Notes: generated by a model not told the origin, from the letters alone. Positions 47,601 through 59,006 are shown, numbered from the stretch's first letter. The stretch is DNA of 64,000 bases from Entonaema liquescens (GCA_902805475.1 CADCSX010000003.1:3968001-4032000), one strand, 5' to 3'. Numbers and translations are program-made.

Positions 47601-49284
47601 ATGAGCAAACGAGCGTGGCAAGCCTCCTCCGTAACCTGAAACATGGTCAGCGATACCAGTCGAGCCATGCTGCCTGTCCCCCACGTCCTCGTGCTCGTTC
47701 CGCTCGCCGGGGGGGCTTCGATAAGGATTCGTTTCCGACGGACTTAAAGGCGCTTGTTCATGTTCATGGTGACCCCCCAAATTGAGACTGGACATTCCAA
47801 AATCACTGGTAGAGCCTTTCACAGGTGTATCGTACGAGGTATGAAGTGGTGGGTGAGACATTGGAGGAGGACTAGTATCTTGGGCACCTCCCAGAACAGC
47901 GCTGCCCGAGACACTATCCTCGCCACCGAAAGGGTCCGTATCGGTACGCTGGCGCGGGCGCCAAGGACGATTGGGATCTGAAGCAGCACCCTCACTTGCT
48001 TTAGTAGCAATATTATCAGAACTATCCTTGGGAATCAGGTGCGCCAAGCGACTTTCGCCACGCGGGTTTCCAGGTCGCTTCTCTCCGAGCGTAGAACCAG
48101 GAAGCGCAAAGTTCCCGAAGCTACCTATACCAGGTAAGGTAGTCGGAGCCGACGTCTGCCAAGGAGATACTCCCCCGAAACCTGAGCCGCTCGGAGTCGT
48201 ATTGTTACGCATCAAACTACCGAAAGGCAGAGATTTGGCAGGGGTCTCTCGCGTACTAGTATCCTCTTCGGGTTCTTCGAAAGTTGATTCTTTTGGATCC
48301 GCATTTTTTCGGCTGAACCAGAACGACGCATCGTCTCGAGATGGGCGCGTTGCAGATGTCGGAGAAGTCAAGCCGCCACCGCCAGAGTATGGATTCGTAT
48401 CAGTAGTTTCACGTCGTCTCGTACCAGGCCTCGACGCAGTCGAAGGCGAAGCAAGTCCAAAATTGCTAGAACTTCCATGGGAAAGGGAAGTCTTCCGGCC
48501 GTTTACGCCTCCTCCAGGGTGGCCTCCGTCCTTGTTCTGAGCCGGGGGTTTTACGGTAGAATTAACGTCGGACGCAAACAACTGAATCAAAAATTAGTCC
48601 ATGATACAATTTTGACAAGAGTAACTCGAAACTGCGACTTACTTCCTTTTCCTCAGAACTCATCTCCTGTAAGCCAACGGCGGTTGTCGTCCCTGGTGTA
48701 TCCCAACATATATCTGGCTCCTGAGGGGCGACGTGGGAGTCAGCAGTCTTGCCCCAACCTCTAGATGCTGTGCCATTGACATGTCCCGGGTTCCATCCAG
48801 GCACAAATAGAGCGGAGACATCGGGTCGTTGAGAATTGGACTCGTGGGTCGCGCTGAAAATAGAGAGGAGTTGGTCTCGCGAGTATCTGAGAACACCTGA
48901 GTTGTCGAAATTGGTGGAGCCAACTGGCATAGCAGAGATAACAGCAGGGTCAGCAGATGCCGACTCGGAAGATTGCATCTGGCTATTGAGCGACTGGCTC
49001 GAGGGCGTAGTCGATATTCGACGAAAAGTTAGAGTACCTCCGTTGGTTGATCGACCCGACCTAGACCTAGAAGGGAGAAGAGAAAGGGGTAATCAGCTTG
49101 CTGTCAAAAACCCATTCCCAAAACATCTGATGGTAGTAAAGTAACAGCAGTAGTAGACAATAACAACATACCATTCCCCGCTAGTGTTCCCTCGACCATC
49201 GCTTCTAGCACCTGATCTCGTATCACGACTCGGGTTCTGGCCAGCAGCGGCTGAGGCGAAACTTGAAGGGAGATTTGAGGGCAT
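44671..49284 (-). CDS. GYF-domain protein (Smy2/Syh1/GIGYF type), one-base frame break
   Basis: GYF proteins bind proline-rich ligands and act in COPII trafficking, mRNA surveillance and translational repression. Exons are 49284-49172, 49066-48643, 48581-45048 and 44987-44671, with normal splice signals. The sum is 4388 nt, one short of a full frame (about 1462 aa). Exons 1-2 begin MPSNLPSSFASAAAGQNPSR. The GYF domain at about 711-775 reads MRWVYLDPQGQQQGPFTGLE, MNDWYKANFFTPDLRV, RREPFLVPQ-like end. Immediately after IGIPHGP one C is missing from a C run (46764-46767), so the literal frame stops at 46725, whereas PSQTGPFSNSGG and then FPSFGRTLTAEEQNNLERRK continue in the next frame. The rest is a Gln/Ala/Lys-rich coiled region. 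The C-terminus FANTLIGFPLVGDLISDAIY ... GRHFAEEFIRRKK is conserved, ending in a Lys-rich tail. Confidence 0.88.
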
Positions 49285-50489
49285 TGTCACAGTTATGGGG
49301 GTGGCTGCAACTTTGATCCGAGAAATATAGCCGATAGTAATAGTCGGCGAAGTAGGTGGCGTGTTAAAAGTTGAGAAAATTCGAGACAACTCAGAAGAGG
49401 ATTGAGGATTTAGTCGTGTTCCCGTCTGGTTACTTGGTCAGCGTCGCCGTTGCGCGACTGAGGAAAATCAAGTTGCATAGGGCTTATGCATACGCGAATG
49501 TGAGAATATGGATATGAATGTGGATGTGAATGTGGATTCGGATGCGGCTGTTAATGCGGTTATGGATGTTGTGGAAATACGGTTTACTGTTAAACGAACA
49601 ATACGTTGCATGGAAATGCTGCCGCGGAAGTGCGTAACAATAGCCGATTCTGCTTCGTAAAGCTATTCAGTGGTACGGATGAAAGTTGTTGTACTGCTCT
49701 GCAAAATGCGGTGGACGTAAGGCGTGTCGAGTTTCTTTTCTGGTGACGACTTGGAAATTCCTTATTTTTTTTTTCTTTCCGCTTGTCGAAATTTCAGGGT
49801 GGACAGTAAAGTTTCCCCGGCAGCTGGGGGTAAAGAGGCACGAGCCACTCGCCAGCTGCCGCGCACCAGACGAAGCCTAAATTATTTGCTTTAGCGTCCT
49901 ACAGAGGTACATAAACAGCCCGGTATCCGAGCCAGCCACACAGAACGTACATAGACCCCTCATTGCTCCCACTTTTCAGTGAATGACTCGCTGTATACTT
50001 GACTAACAGGCCCCCGCCATTTACGAACCAATGTCAACATTACCTAGCACACAATCCACTCCCGCAGAGTCTACCTAACGTTAACTTATAAGCATTAACA
50101 AGACACGATAATTTCACGTACGATCACAGGATCTGGAATACTCGGGATCCCGTTCGCTCTCTCATGATAAGCCAGATACCACCAGATTAGTAGTTGGGCC
50201 GGTGACGACCGGCGAATCCCTGGTGTTGTACGTTTCATTTCATTTTGGTTTTATTTTTGTTTTCGTTTTCTAAATCAGCATCTCGATGTTATTCTCTATC
50301 ACCACTAGTGTATATGGTTTAATATGAGAGATCAATATACTTCTACCTATGCAGTAGTCTCCTAGATAAGCAAATAATTACTTTAGTTAATTGAAAAAAA
50401 AAAAAAAATCTAACAAGTACGACAGACTATCCTATAAACGTAGCTTACAATGACCATTGTATTTGCTCAACAAATACGCCTTACACGTC
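49285..50489. other. intergenic region, GYF promoter and NRPS-like 3' side
   Basis: Contains a minisatellite at 49495-49570 and an A-run at 50394-50407. Nothing else was recognised. Confidence 0.5.
49495..49570. repeat. imperfect GAATGTGGAT-type minisatellite
   Basis: Consecutive GGATATGAATGTGGATGTGA-like units decay into GGATGCGG/GTTATGGATG over about 75 bp. It lies in the GYF promoter, upstream of the ATG at 49284. Confidence 0.65.
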
Positions 50490-53400
50490 TTAGAAGTCCC
50501 ATTGCCTACACCAATGTTTCATCAACTCAGGTGTAATGGGCTTGGTGGACTTCATAGTTGTGCTGCGCTCTATCGTGCGTTTCATATCAAAAACGAAGGG
50601 CTCCTGACCTACTTCGTGCGCTTCTACCATCCCTCGGTACGAGTCGATCAGCTTGACACCCGGGTTCTTATCTAGATCTTGGGTACCGCTCGCTTGACTC
50701 TTCTCTAGTCGGTCAACCCAGTCCCTGAAGCTTATGAGTTCCGGGATGCGGTCCTTCCCATAAAATTCTTGGACAGCTAGCGCAAGATCTGCCCACGACG
50801 TAGCCGACGGATTGACGCCATGATAGTATCCAGTAATATCCTGAGCGGCGACCTTGTGAGACACGCCGGCAACCTCGAGGACCAAGTTCGCAATATTCTC
50901 AGCCGGCGTCCAATCGACGCGATCCATAATTCCCAAGTGGCCTGGAAGAGCTCCCAGGTACAAGCTGCTTGAAATGACAGAAGGGAGCCACTCGTGCTTA
51001 TTCCAACAGCCTGCCTCTGATTTGGGGCCAGCGATCTGTCCCACCCGGATTATCGCAGCCGGGAAATCGCCGGCTTTCGCGACGTCGTCTAGAATAAGGC
51101 TCCCTACCATTTTACTACGCCCGTATCCACCTCCTGCTAGTGCTAGGTCTTCAAGCCTTTGTTCCGGTATCGTCCCCTTTTTGCTGTCCCAATTGTCTGC
51201 GGTCCCAATCGACGATATGAATACAACCGCGACTCGTTTAGATGAGTTGGTTGCGAAATCAGCAACGTTTCGGACGCCTCGGATATGGGGCTCGAAGGAT
51301 TCAATAGGAATATTGAAGTTGACTGGCCATGCATTATGAATAAAACGGTCTGCCTCGTTTAGCAGACGGTCGTATACTTCGGGAAGGAGACCAAAGTCCG
51401 GGCGAGATAGGTCAGCATGAAGAAATTCAACTTTGGAGGCAAAATTGGTACCGAGGCCTCGTTCCTTGGCAGCCTGTCCTTGACGTTTGATGCCACCGTC
51501 CTCAGCTCTATTCAAACATATGACTTTCTTCACTGATGGATTCTTCACAAGTAGATCCAGCATATACGATCCTAACATACCCGTAGATCCGGTAAGGAGA
51601 ACTATCTGATTCTCGTCTTCGGGGTCAGGTCTTCCTTCTTTCTTTGTCAGGAGATTATCTGTATACTTCTTCCAAAGTAGTTTTATCGCCTGAAGTTCAT
51701 GGTCCTGGCTCCTCTCCATACTTTCTTCATCTTCTTTCACAATGGAATAGATGTACCGAGCAAGCCTTCGTGGTGTGGGGTTTCCATATATAACACGAGC
51801 AGACACTTTTCCTGAATGAACATGGAAACCCGCAGCATCCAACCCACCGTGGAGGAGCCGGGTGGCGTTGATAACCTGCAAAGAATCAATTCCAGCGGAG
51901 AAAAAGTCCGTGTCTAGTTCGATTTCCCCTTTAGATCCAAGTCTAGTTCGAAATATCTCCCTTATAGATTCCGCCAGTGCGCTCTCGGACCTCGTGTCGA
52001 TGTGTGGGGCAGCTATGTCGAAAGCTTTGTCTGCGTCTTCATACAGTTTATCAATTTCTTCCTTGTATAGCTTCAGCGTGCTTGCTCGCTGTACAGTTCC
52101 TTTTCCAGCGCGATGGAATGGCTTGTCGGGGCTAGCTAATGCGATAAACTGGCGTGTTATCTGTCCATGAGCAGCGGTTTCCTTATTTGCTTTAGCAACA
52201 TACGGCCAGACACTATCAAGCAGTTCCTCGGCTTCTTGGCGATCTTTTGGATGTACGACGGGTTCGAGAAGAAGACCAGCTTGGAAGTGATCTGAGCCGA
52301 CTACCAAGGCACCTTTGATTCTAGGATGATCAACAACAATATCTTCGATGCTTACTGGATTTAACTTTTCTCCGTTAGAAAACACAATGATATTGTCAGA
52401 TCTTCCGCAGTATATCCAATGGTATGGGAGAGTTGGATGAGGCTTGTACATGTCTTTAGTGTCGTACTCATCTAACTCCGGAAAGGTATAGAAAATACCC
52501 TGTAGACCCGGATGCTTGTCCTTTCGTACAATTACCAGCTGGTAGACGTCCTCAGCACCTTCGACCTTACGCCAGTCCGCTCCGATCACATCAGAATTAA
52601 ATATGAAATACTGCCAGAGCTCAGGATTCGGCTGGAAGTACATCCGAAGTATCGCATATCTAATGCCGTTAGAATTACTAATAGCAACGATCAACCGTAA
52701 ACTGTCGATACACTTACTCTGTGGCACCGATTACGTTGACGAGTTTCAAGCCCTTCCTCACTAGTCTATCCCCAGCGTCTTTATTGAGGTTCCCTGATAT
52801 AATTAGCCACGCTAGCAAAAGTAGAAATCTCTTTAGTTAGTGTATATATGACTTACCCCCACCGAACCCGACAATTTTGAGCTTCCTGAGCGGTCTAATG
52901 TGTTCGTCGCTTTGACTCATCTCTTCCAGCATAGCCGGCGGGAGTACGACTCCCTCGACATCTAAATTATCAAGGCACTCGACGATGAGGTCAATAGAAA
53001 ACGGTCGACCGCTAATGCCCAAGGCAATCGGGGTGTCGAAATATAGTGCGCAAGAGATGAAGAGATACATTCCTGCCGCATGGAAAAGGGGCACTTGAGT
53101 CGTATTAGTAGGTCAAATCGAAAGGTCCAGAGATTCAGGCATCTTACTCGGTACAAAGTTCTTACGCGATGCCTTTGAAAACCCTCGGAGCCAAGGTTCA
53201 AATCCATTACCGAAGGTAGGCGAGTCATGGTAACTGTCATTTATAGCTATCATACCTTGTTTAACGATAACTGGCTTCGGGATTCCTGTGCTTCCGCTAG
53301 TGTGAAGTACTACCAACGGGTCCCATTCGGCTTGCTCAAATGTCTTATTATAAAGGAACGGTTCGACATCTTGTTCTGGGAACCAAGTCTCAACAGGGCC

Positions 53401-53915
53401 GACTTCGATTCCTTTCATTTCGCGTTCTTCTAGCCACGGGCTGACTAGCCCTCTGAGTGGCTTAGCATAAGCGAGGAACCGACAGTCTGTCTTGTCAAAT
53501 AGACTTAACTGCCCTTCGAGAGAATTACGCGGGGAGATAAATAAAGCCTAAGATACAATTATTTCTAGGTTGCCGACTTTATGGGGAATAATACCTTATA
53601 GCCGGCTTTGACGGCGCTCACTAGTAAGACGACATAACGAGCATCATTTGGGCCAACGTAGGCTATAGTTGGGAAAGATCCCGGCGCCGGAGTACCGCAT
53701 GCCTCGACTATCTTATGCGCGATGCAATTGACGGCGTTCGCATACTCTTTAAAAGTGATGGCTTTCCAACCATCCTTGGGATTGTCAGAGCGCGGTACAA
53801 AGAAGGCCTCCCTCTTGGGGTCCGCCCTTGCGATATCGTCAATTATATTGGGAATTAGGCGATGTCCGAAATTCTGGTCCTGTTTGCTGGATCCATTCGT
53901 CTCCTTGGCTAGCAT
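50490..53915 (-). CDS. NRPS-like carboxylate reductase (A-T-R)
   Basis: Adenylates a carboxylic acid, loads it on a phosphopantetheine arm and reduces the thioester with NADPH to an aldehyde or alcohol; it acts alone, without a condensation domain. Exons are 53915-53595, 53547-53148, 53093-52857, 52793-52718 and 52659-50490. The total of 3204 nt gives 1067 aa with all phases intact, the standard length for fungal A-T-R enzymes. Adenylation motif A3, VVLHTSGSTGIPKP, is at about 187-200; MPLFHAAGMYLF, then NVIGATEYAIL (A5) and WIYCGRSDNIIVFSNGEKLN (A7/A8 region) follow. The carrier site DFFSAGIDSLQ has its Ser near 603. The reductase domain has LLTGSTGMLGSYMLDLL (about 699-715) and GGGYGRSKMVGSLIL with the Tyr and Lys of an extended SDR. 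The substrate cannot be read by eye; aryl acids are typical. No other biosynthetic genes adjoin. Confidence 0.9.
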
Positions 53916-55266
53916 ATTTGATGTTTCTAAGCGTGTTAATTATTCGATGGCTCTTCTCTCTCTCTTTCTCTATACTCATCCCATAAAAAGAGAAGAAGCT
54001 TATAAGGAAATCAACTTGGACTTACATCGGCTTCTTTTCTGCGATGAATGCTGGTTCAATGGTCATAGCAAAAAAAATTTTTTTAAAAAAATAGAATTGT
54101 TATGATCAACCTCCTTCGAAGACAAGGTAAGAGCGGTTCCCAGGTTAATATAGTCAAATAAGCATCTACCGCATCCTCGGCTGGGTGTAGCACCGCGTAG
54201 GCTATAGGATTAAAACTTCGCCTGTAGGATGAGTGCCCGACATTTCCGCGGCTTGTCATAGAGTAAAACGGTTGAACCTTCTATATCCGAATCCCGGCGT
54301 TGAAGCATCACAAAATGTGCCCGAGGTGGGCTACTATGTTACTTCATATCTAGGAATGATACGTTCCCGTGTTTCTAAATTGGCGTTTAACTTCTACCAA
54401 TATGACTAGATCGGGATATGCAACCTACCTCTCTACCAAGTGGTAATAGTCGGTCATAAGCTATCCATATCATCTCTTATACTGAACGTTTTGTAGCTGA
54501 ATATAATTTGCGCTAAGGGTTTACGAACCGGCGAATCTCAAGCCCCTATTCCCCACAGAACTGACGTGAGGCTCCAAGAATATTTGTCCCATGACTAAGA
54601 ATATAGCACCAATTAATGATGCTATACCCGGATTTACTAGTGTACCGTCTACTCAAAAATGGTGACTGCTTAGGTATGAAGAACACCCGATCTCTATCGT
54701 ACTCGGTGATGGCTACGGATAATCTACAAGGTAGCAATGTTACCCTGATAATTTACGCCGTGCTACAAGTCCCGCATACGCCCTTCGCATTAACACCTCT
54801 GTCTTAAGCCGTAACATGCTTCCGTCGGTCGGGCGATTGGCTCAGGGTTGACCATCCAAAGATGGAGGTTACCTATTCCCGGATGATTGGGTACCATCTC
54901 CTGGGGGCAACACGGGTTAAGGACGGCCTGATATTAGTAGAATGTCATGCAAAGGCGTTAAGTCCTATATTTGTCACACCTCGGTGGTAGAGGTATTTAT
55001 CATATTGATGTAGATTGATATTTAAATTCCTACGGGCTTCGGGATAGCTGTTCATCAACACCGTTTTCTCAGAGATGACCCGAACATCGGATTCAATATT
55101 TTCGGCCGAATCGCACCGGAAACAATTCCAAGCACACATATCACGATTTCCCCGAGAACTCGGCCTTTGAGTAGGACGAGGATACATCCGAGGGAATTAA
55201 CTTCACGGGAAGCTTCTTTAAATAGTAATGCTACAGATTATGGTTAACTCACGTGTAACTCGATAT
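53916..55266. other. gene-free region left of the foldback element
   Basis: Contains the NRPS-like promoter (CT-rich tract 53955-53978) and an A/T mirror run at 54069-54091. No gene recognised. Confidence 0.45.
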
Positions 55267-55340
55267 GTATTAGTGCTGTCTACACAAGTTCGACGTAGCA
55301 CCCCTAAGGGGGTGCTGCGCATTGATTAAGGAAACGGGCA
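55267..55340 (+). repeat. left terminal inverted repeat of the foldback element
   Basis: Begins GTATTAGTGCTGTCTACACA and ends GAAACGGGCA. It contains an inner hairpin AGCACCCC-TAA-GGGGGTGCT. Confidence 0.9.
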
Positions 55341-55509
55341 GTAATTAGGGATAGCGTACCAAACTTTGAATACCAATAAGAAGTTATTCCGACCCTTGCT
55401 AATTCTGGAAAAGGAAAAGAATAATGAAATTTTATGAAATATCATAAAATATATCAAAATACGTGGGAAACACGCTTATTCGGAAGTATTTCGGTTAAAT
55501 CCCGAATCT

Positions 55510-55583
55510 TGCCCGTTTCCTTAATCAATGCGCAGCACCCCTTTGGGGGTGCTACGTCGAACTTGTGTAGATAGCACTAATAC
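55510..55583 (-). repeat. right terminal inverted repeat of the foldback element
   Basis: The reverse complement of the left repeat except at three positions (one near the outer end, two in the hairpin loop region). The hairpin stem itself is preserved. Confidence 0.9.
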
Positions 55584-56219
55584 AGTTAATAAGATCAGCA
55601 GGAAAGTTACGTGGTATTGAAAAGGCCATTACGACCAACATCTTCACGAACTCACAGTCTCCTAGCCTCGATGAGAATCTAGTTGAATATCGACGAGTCA
55701 ACTCAAATTACCTATGCGTTTATAAAATAAAATATTTTGGTAGATTAATCTTTGGATTAATATTGAACACTAATATTTCACTCTGTAAGGCAATACCGCA
55801 TGCTGCATATAATGGCAGTGAGAGGTTTATGGGCACGAAATGGAGATTATTAGGCCTCACTTAAGTCCACAGGTAATTTAAGTCTTCAGTGTGGGTTTAC
55901 TTGTAGGTATAAACGGAACCACGAGGCAGGAAGAATTTGTAACGGTTCGTGTTGGAAGTCTCAATATTATTTAATACCCCCCTTGGCGATCTATAATCAA
56001 AGTTAGGTATGAATGAATGGTCTATTCCGTCCAGCCGAGAAATGAGAAAAAATAACCCGTGGTGGGATATGACTATTAAAACGGATGAAGTGATGGCGAT
56101 ATGGAATTGACATCATCAAGTGCTCATATCGCCACCAAAGGGAAGAAAATGACGGGGAAAGAATGAGAAAGAGGGTGCAGCCAATACAACTAATCAATAA
56201 AACAAATAACTGTTGATAG
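55584..56219. other. gene-free region right of the foldback element
   Basis: AT-rich at 55720-55800. It holds the promoter of the downstream hydrolase. No gene recognised. Confidence 0.4.
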
Positions 56220-57138
56220 ATGAGCCCGTTACGTCGAAATCTAGACCGGTTCTTTCGTTATACTCACAAGCCCCATAGGATGGCTACTACAAGAACTTCG
56301 TTGTCCGTCGACGGTCCTAAACCGAGTAACGCGCCGCCCAGGACGGCAAATGATTTTGTTCGTGGCGTCTCTCAACCTCCTCACGTATCAAGGCTGCTGT
56401 CCAAGACACAAGCGGAAGCTTAGGTGGAGAAGCTCAACTTCCAAGTTGAAGATGGTGCTGACGGGTTTGTGGTAGGATTTCTACACGTGCCACCGGATTT
56501 TAGGTCCCCGGCGCCAGAGACACACCACCGCACAGCAGCCATTTTGTTGTCAGGCGTAGGAGGTGGTGTTGTTGGTCCTAGCTCCATTTATTTATCGTTA
56601 GGTGCAAAATTGGTGGCTCTGGGACCTGGAATTCCAGCATTACGCCTGGACTATCGATGTCCGACACGAAATCGGTATTGCGTATCAGATACACGAGCAG
56701 CGATGGAATTCTTGCAGGATATGTATGGGCTGGACCGGTTTATCCTAGTGGGCTGGTCGTTTGGGGGGGGGGGCGCCCGTATTTACTATTGGGGAGAGCG
56801 ATGATCGCGTGATTGGGTGTGCCACCATCGCGAGCCAAACGGCTGAGACAGACGGGATCTATCATCTGGCGCCACGACCCGTCCTCCTCCTCCACGGCAC
56901 CGGAGACACAACGCTTAGCCCCTCATGCTCCGAGAGGCTGTACGCCACGTACGGCGATAAGGGATATAGGAGAATACATTTATTCGACCACGATAATCAT
57001 GCGCTTAGTGGAAATGCACACACAGCGGAGGCTATGCTGCTAGATTTTATTGTGAATTGTGCTGGGTTAGGAGTAGATGAGATAGAGAAGAAAGCGATTG
57101 TCGGTCGTCAGCTTGTGGACGAAGGCGAGAGAACTTAG
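56220..57138 (+). CDS. alpha/beta hydrolase (dienelactone-hydrolase-like), broken at a G11 tract
   Basis: A predicted serine hydrolase of about 285-300 aa; substrate unknown. The core begins VEKLNFQVEDGADGFVVGFL, with ILLSGVGGGVVGPSS, IPALRLDYRCPTRNRYC, the nucleophile elbow LVGWSFGG (G-W-S-F-G) and, past the break, RPVLLLHGTGDTTLSPSCSE (the Asp) and HDNHALSG (the His). The frame shifts in a run of 11 G at 56763-56773; 10 (or 7) G would join SFGG to APVFTIGESDDRVIG. A TAG at 56421-56423 precedes VEKLNF. It can be removed by a 66-bp phase-0 intron (GTTCGT at 56358 to TTAG at 56423), which leaves the N-terminus starting at the ATG of 56220 or 56281. If that intron is not real, there is a second lesion. 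The tail region converges with the OM14-like gene. Confidence 0.72.
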
Positions 57139-57558
57139 TTAATGAAGAAGGGCGGTGACCTGCGGCCGCCTGAAAGCTTGTGATGAAGGAAAGGAAAAAT
57201 CTGAGCATACCTAATTTATATTGCATCATAGCTGTAGGGCTATCTTATTGGCCCTATTACCTGCGCTGAGCGTTAAGGAGAAAGCATTATGAGTTATATG
57301 CCCCTTTGATGTATACCTAAGGTACCTAGAGTAGATCGGAACTGGGCAGGATTAAGAGTAGCTAACACTGGGACAACGACTGTGTTCGTAGATCATGCGG
57401 TATCTTGAATTTATGTAATGAGAAGTATACTAGATACGACCGAACCTCAAGAATATCACGAGTAGAGAGCCATTGGACTACTGGTATTCATGAACCCGCA
57501 GCCTCTCAACGCGCAAAGGCCGTCAACCGTAACATATTATACTGCGGCATATGTTCGC
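57139..57558. other. convergent intergenic region
   Basis: 3' regions of the hydrolase and the OM14-like gene. CTAAGGTACCTAG near 57316-57328 is another variant of the dispersed motif. Nothing else was seen. Confidence 0.45.
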
Positions 57559-58350
57559 CTATGACTGCTTCTTCTTTCCCCTGTAGAGATACCTGTAAAT
57601 AGTTAGTTTTCAAACTACATTAGGACCATTTATCAAGGAAAATCCACTCACCTTCCGAGGATTCCTTCTATCAGACCAACACCAGTCACAATACCTGCAC
57701 CAATACCAACGCTCTTCCATCCTAGGCGTCCGCGCTCATATAAACCCCAAGCCTTGAAGCCCAAGTACGCGCTGAGTCCCACAACAGCAGCCAGATTGGA
57801 GGCGACGAGGGCTTTGCTGGCACCGTCGCTTAGATTGCCAAACCACTGGGTGAGAAAGTTGTCGGCTCTTCGTGCTTTTCCGGAGCCCTTCTTTTTAGCA
57901 AGATGAGCCTCGGCACGCGCACGCTCGGCGGCATCCTCGAGCTCTTGACGAGCGGCTTGGGTCTCGGTCTGGATTTCCTGTTCGCCAAAGTCGGAGGGCA
58001 CAGTGCGTACCGAAGGCGTATCGACATCGACAAGGGATGCGGTACTTGCAGACTCGGAAGATATGATCTCGGGAGGTTGAGGAGCCGCAGCCTTGGTGAG
58101 AGTAATTATGTTAGCTACATTTACCTTGAATTTTGTATGCAACGATCACTTCTCGATATGCTGGGTAGGTGTTGGGGTCGACCGGGCTGGGGGATGTTGT
58201 CTTACCTCTTCAGGCGTTTGCCTGGGACCAGATGCAGCCGCTGCAGCATACGACACTGTAACAGAAGGTTTATGTTAGCTTCCATACAATTCATTCTCGC
58301 ACACTCGCCTCTGTCCTATAGACAAGTAAAATAAAGGATGGAGCCTTACT
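57559..58350 (-). CDS. mitochondrial outer-membrane OM14-like protein with a split start codon
   Basis: OM14 is a yeast outer-membrane protein that binds porin/Om45 and acts as a ribosome receptor. Exons are 58350 (first base only), 58255-58206, 58091-57652 and 57592-57559; 525 nt, 174 aa. The start codon is A at 58350 joined to TG at 58255-58254 across a 94-bp intron with GTAAGG donor, GCTAAC branch and TTACAG acceptor, giving MSYAAAAASGPRQTPEE. The middle is acidic and then Arg/Ala-rich (QAARQELEDAAERARAEAHL). The C-terminal part, about 100-174, has a helix NFLTQWFGNLSD and two hydrophobic stretches (ALVASNLAAVVGLSAYLGF and VGIGAGIVTGVGLIEGILG) flanking LYERGRLGWK. The last exon adds RYLYRGKKKQS, a basic tail common in tail-anchored outer-membrane proteins. 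The gene structure is firmer than the family name. Confidence 0.7.
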
Positions 58351-59006
58351 CTTGATCTACGTTAAAGACGTTTTATTAGGTAAATGCGAGTCAATAGTGA
58401 GCTGACGATTTTCGTCGAGAGGAAGAAATAGTCAGGTAGGTAAAAAAGAGTGGGTGATCGATGATGAGTGATACGATGTGATGTATGGAGAAGTGAAGAA
58501 TCAATGCGACAATGAAAAAGAAAGTGGGAAATATCGTATGTACCTAATGTACCGAATGTATTCCGTGATAATATGAGCAAATGATCGTGACGATTGTGCC
58601 TGCCCTGCCTTACCCCGGTCCGTCTACAGTTGAATGACGTATTCGCGGCTCCATCCGTCTGCATATATGCACGAAAACAGGGCTGGGATCTTTAGATGGA
58701 TATTGTATAAATGGATATTGATATAGTGAGTATATCATAGCCTATGTACTAATGCATACCACTTTATCCACTTTATTACATATCATAACATTTGTAGCAT
58801 CGTCTTCTCTGAACCTGAACTTTGAACCTAAACCTACCTTGCCTACCTACCTACCTAGGTATGATCCAAGATCTTGTTAGCCTTTCTTTTCTTTCCAATT
58901 CCAATTAGTCGAAAGAAACGCACTTATAGAATGTTTATAGATCCATATATACACCTGATCTATATCTATATGTGCCAACACTCGGTATTCTACTCTAAAT
59001 ATGTGC
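58351..59006. other. OM14-like 5' leader/promoter and maltase 3' side
   Basis: The first (non-coding) exon of the OM14-like gene must lie just right of 58350. A CCTACCTACCTACCTAGGTA block is at 58843-58862. No coding frame is supported. Confidence 0.5.

Larger units (their letters stand above)
55267..55583. mobile_element. 317-bp foldback/MITE-like element
   Basis: Two 74-bp terminal inverted repeats with three mismatches enclose a 169-bp AT-rich core without coding capacity. If the termini are taken as TTAGTGCT...AGCACTAA, the flanking bases are TA on both sides, as expected for a Tc1/mariner-type target duplication. No transposase is present in the window, so it would be non-autonomous. 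The structure is seen directly; the class assignment is inferred. Confidence 0.85.

Noticed and set aside
53195..53207. GGTTCAAATCC, which resembles a tRNA T-loop
   Set aside because: It lies inside the adenylation-domain exon and no cloverleaf arms can be formed around it.
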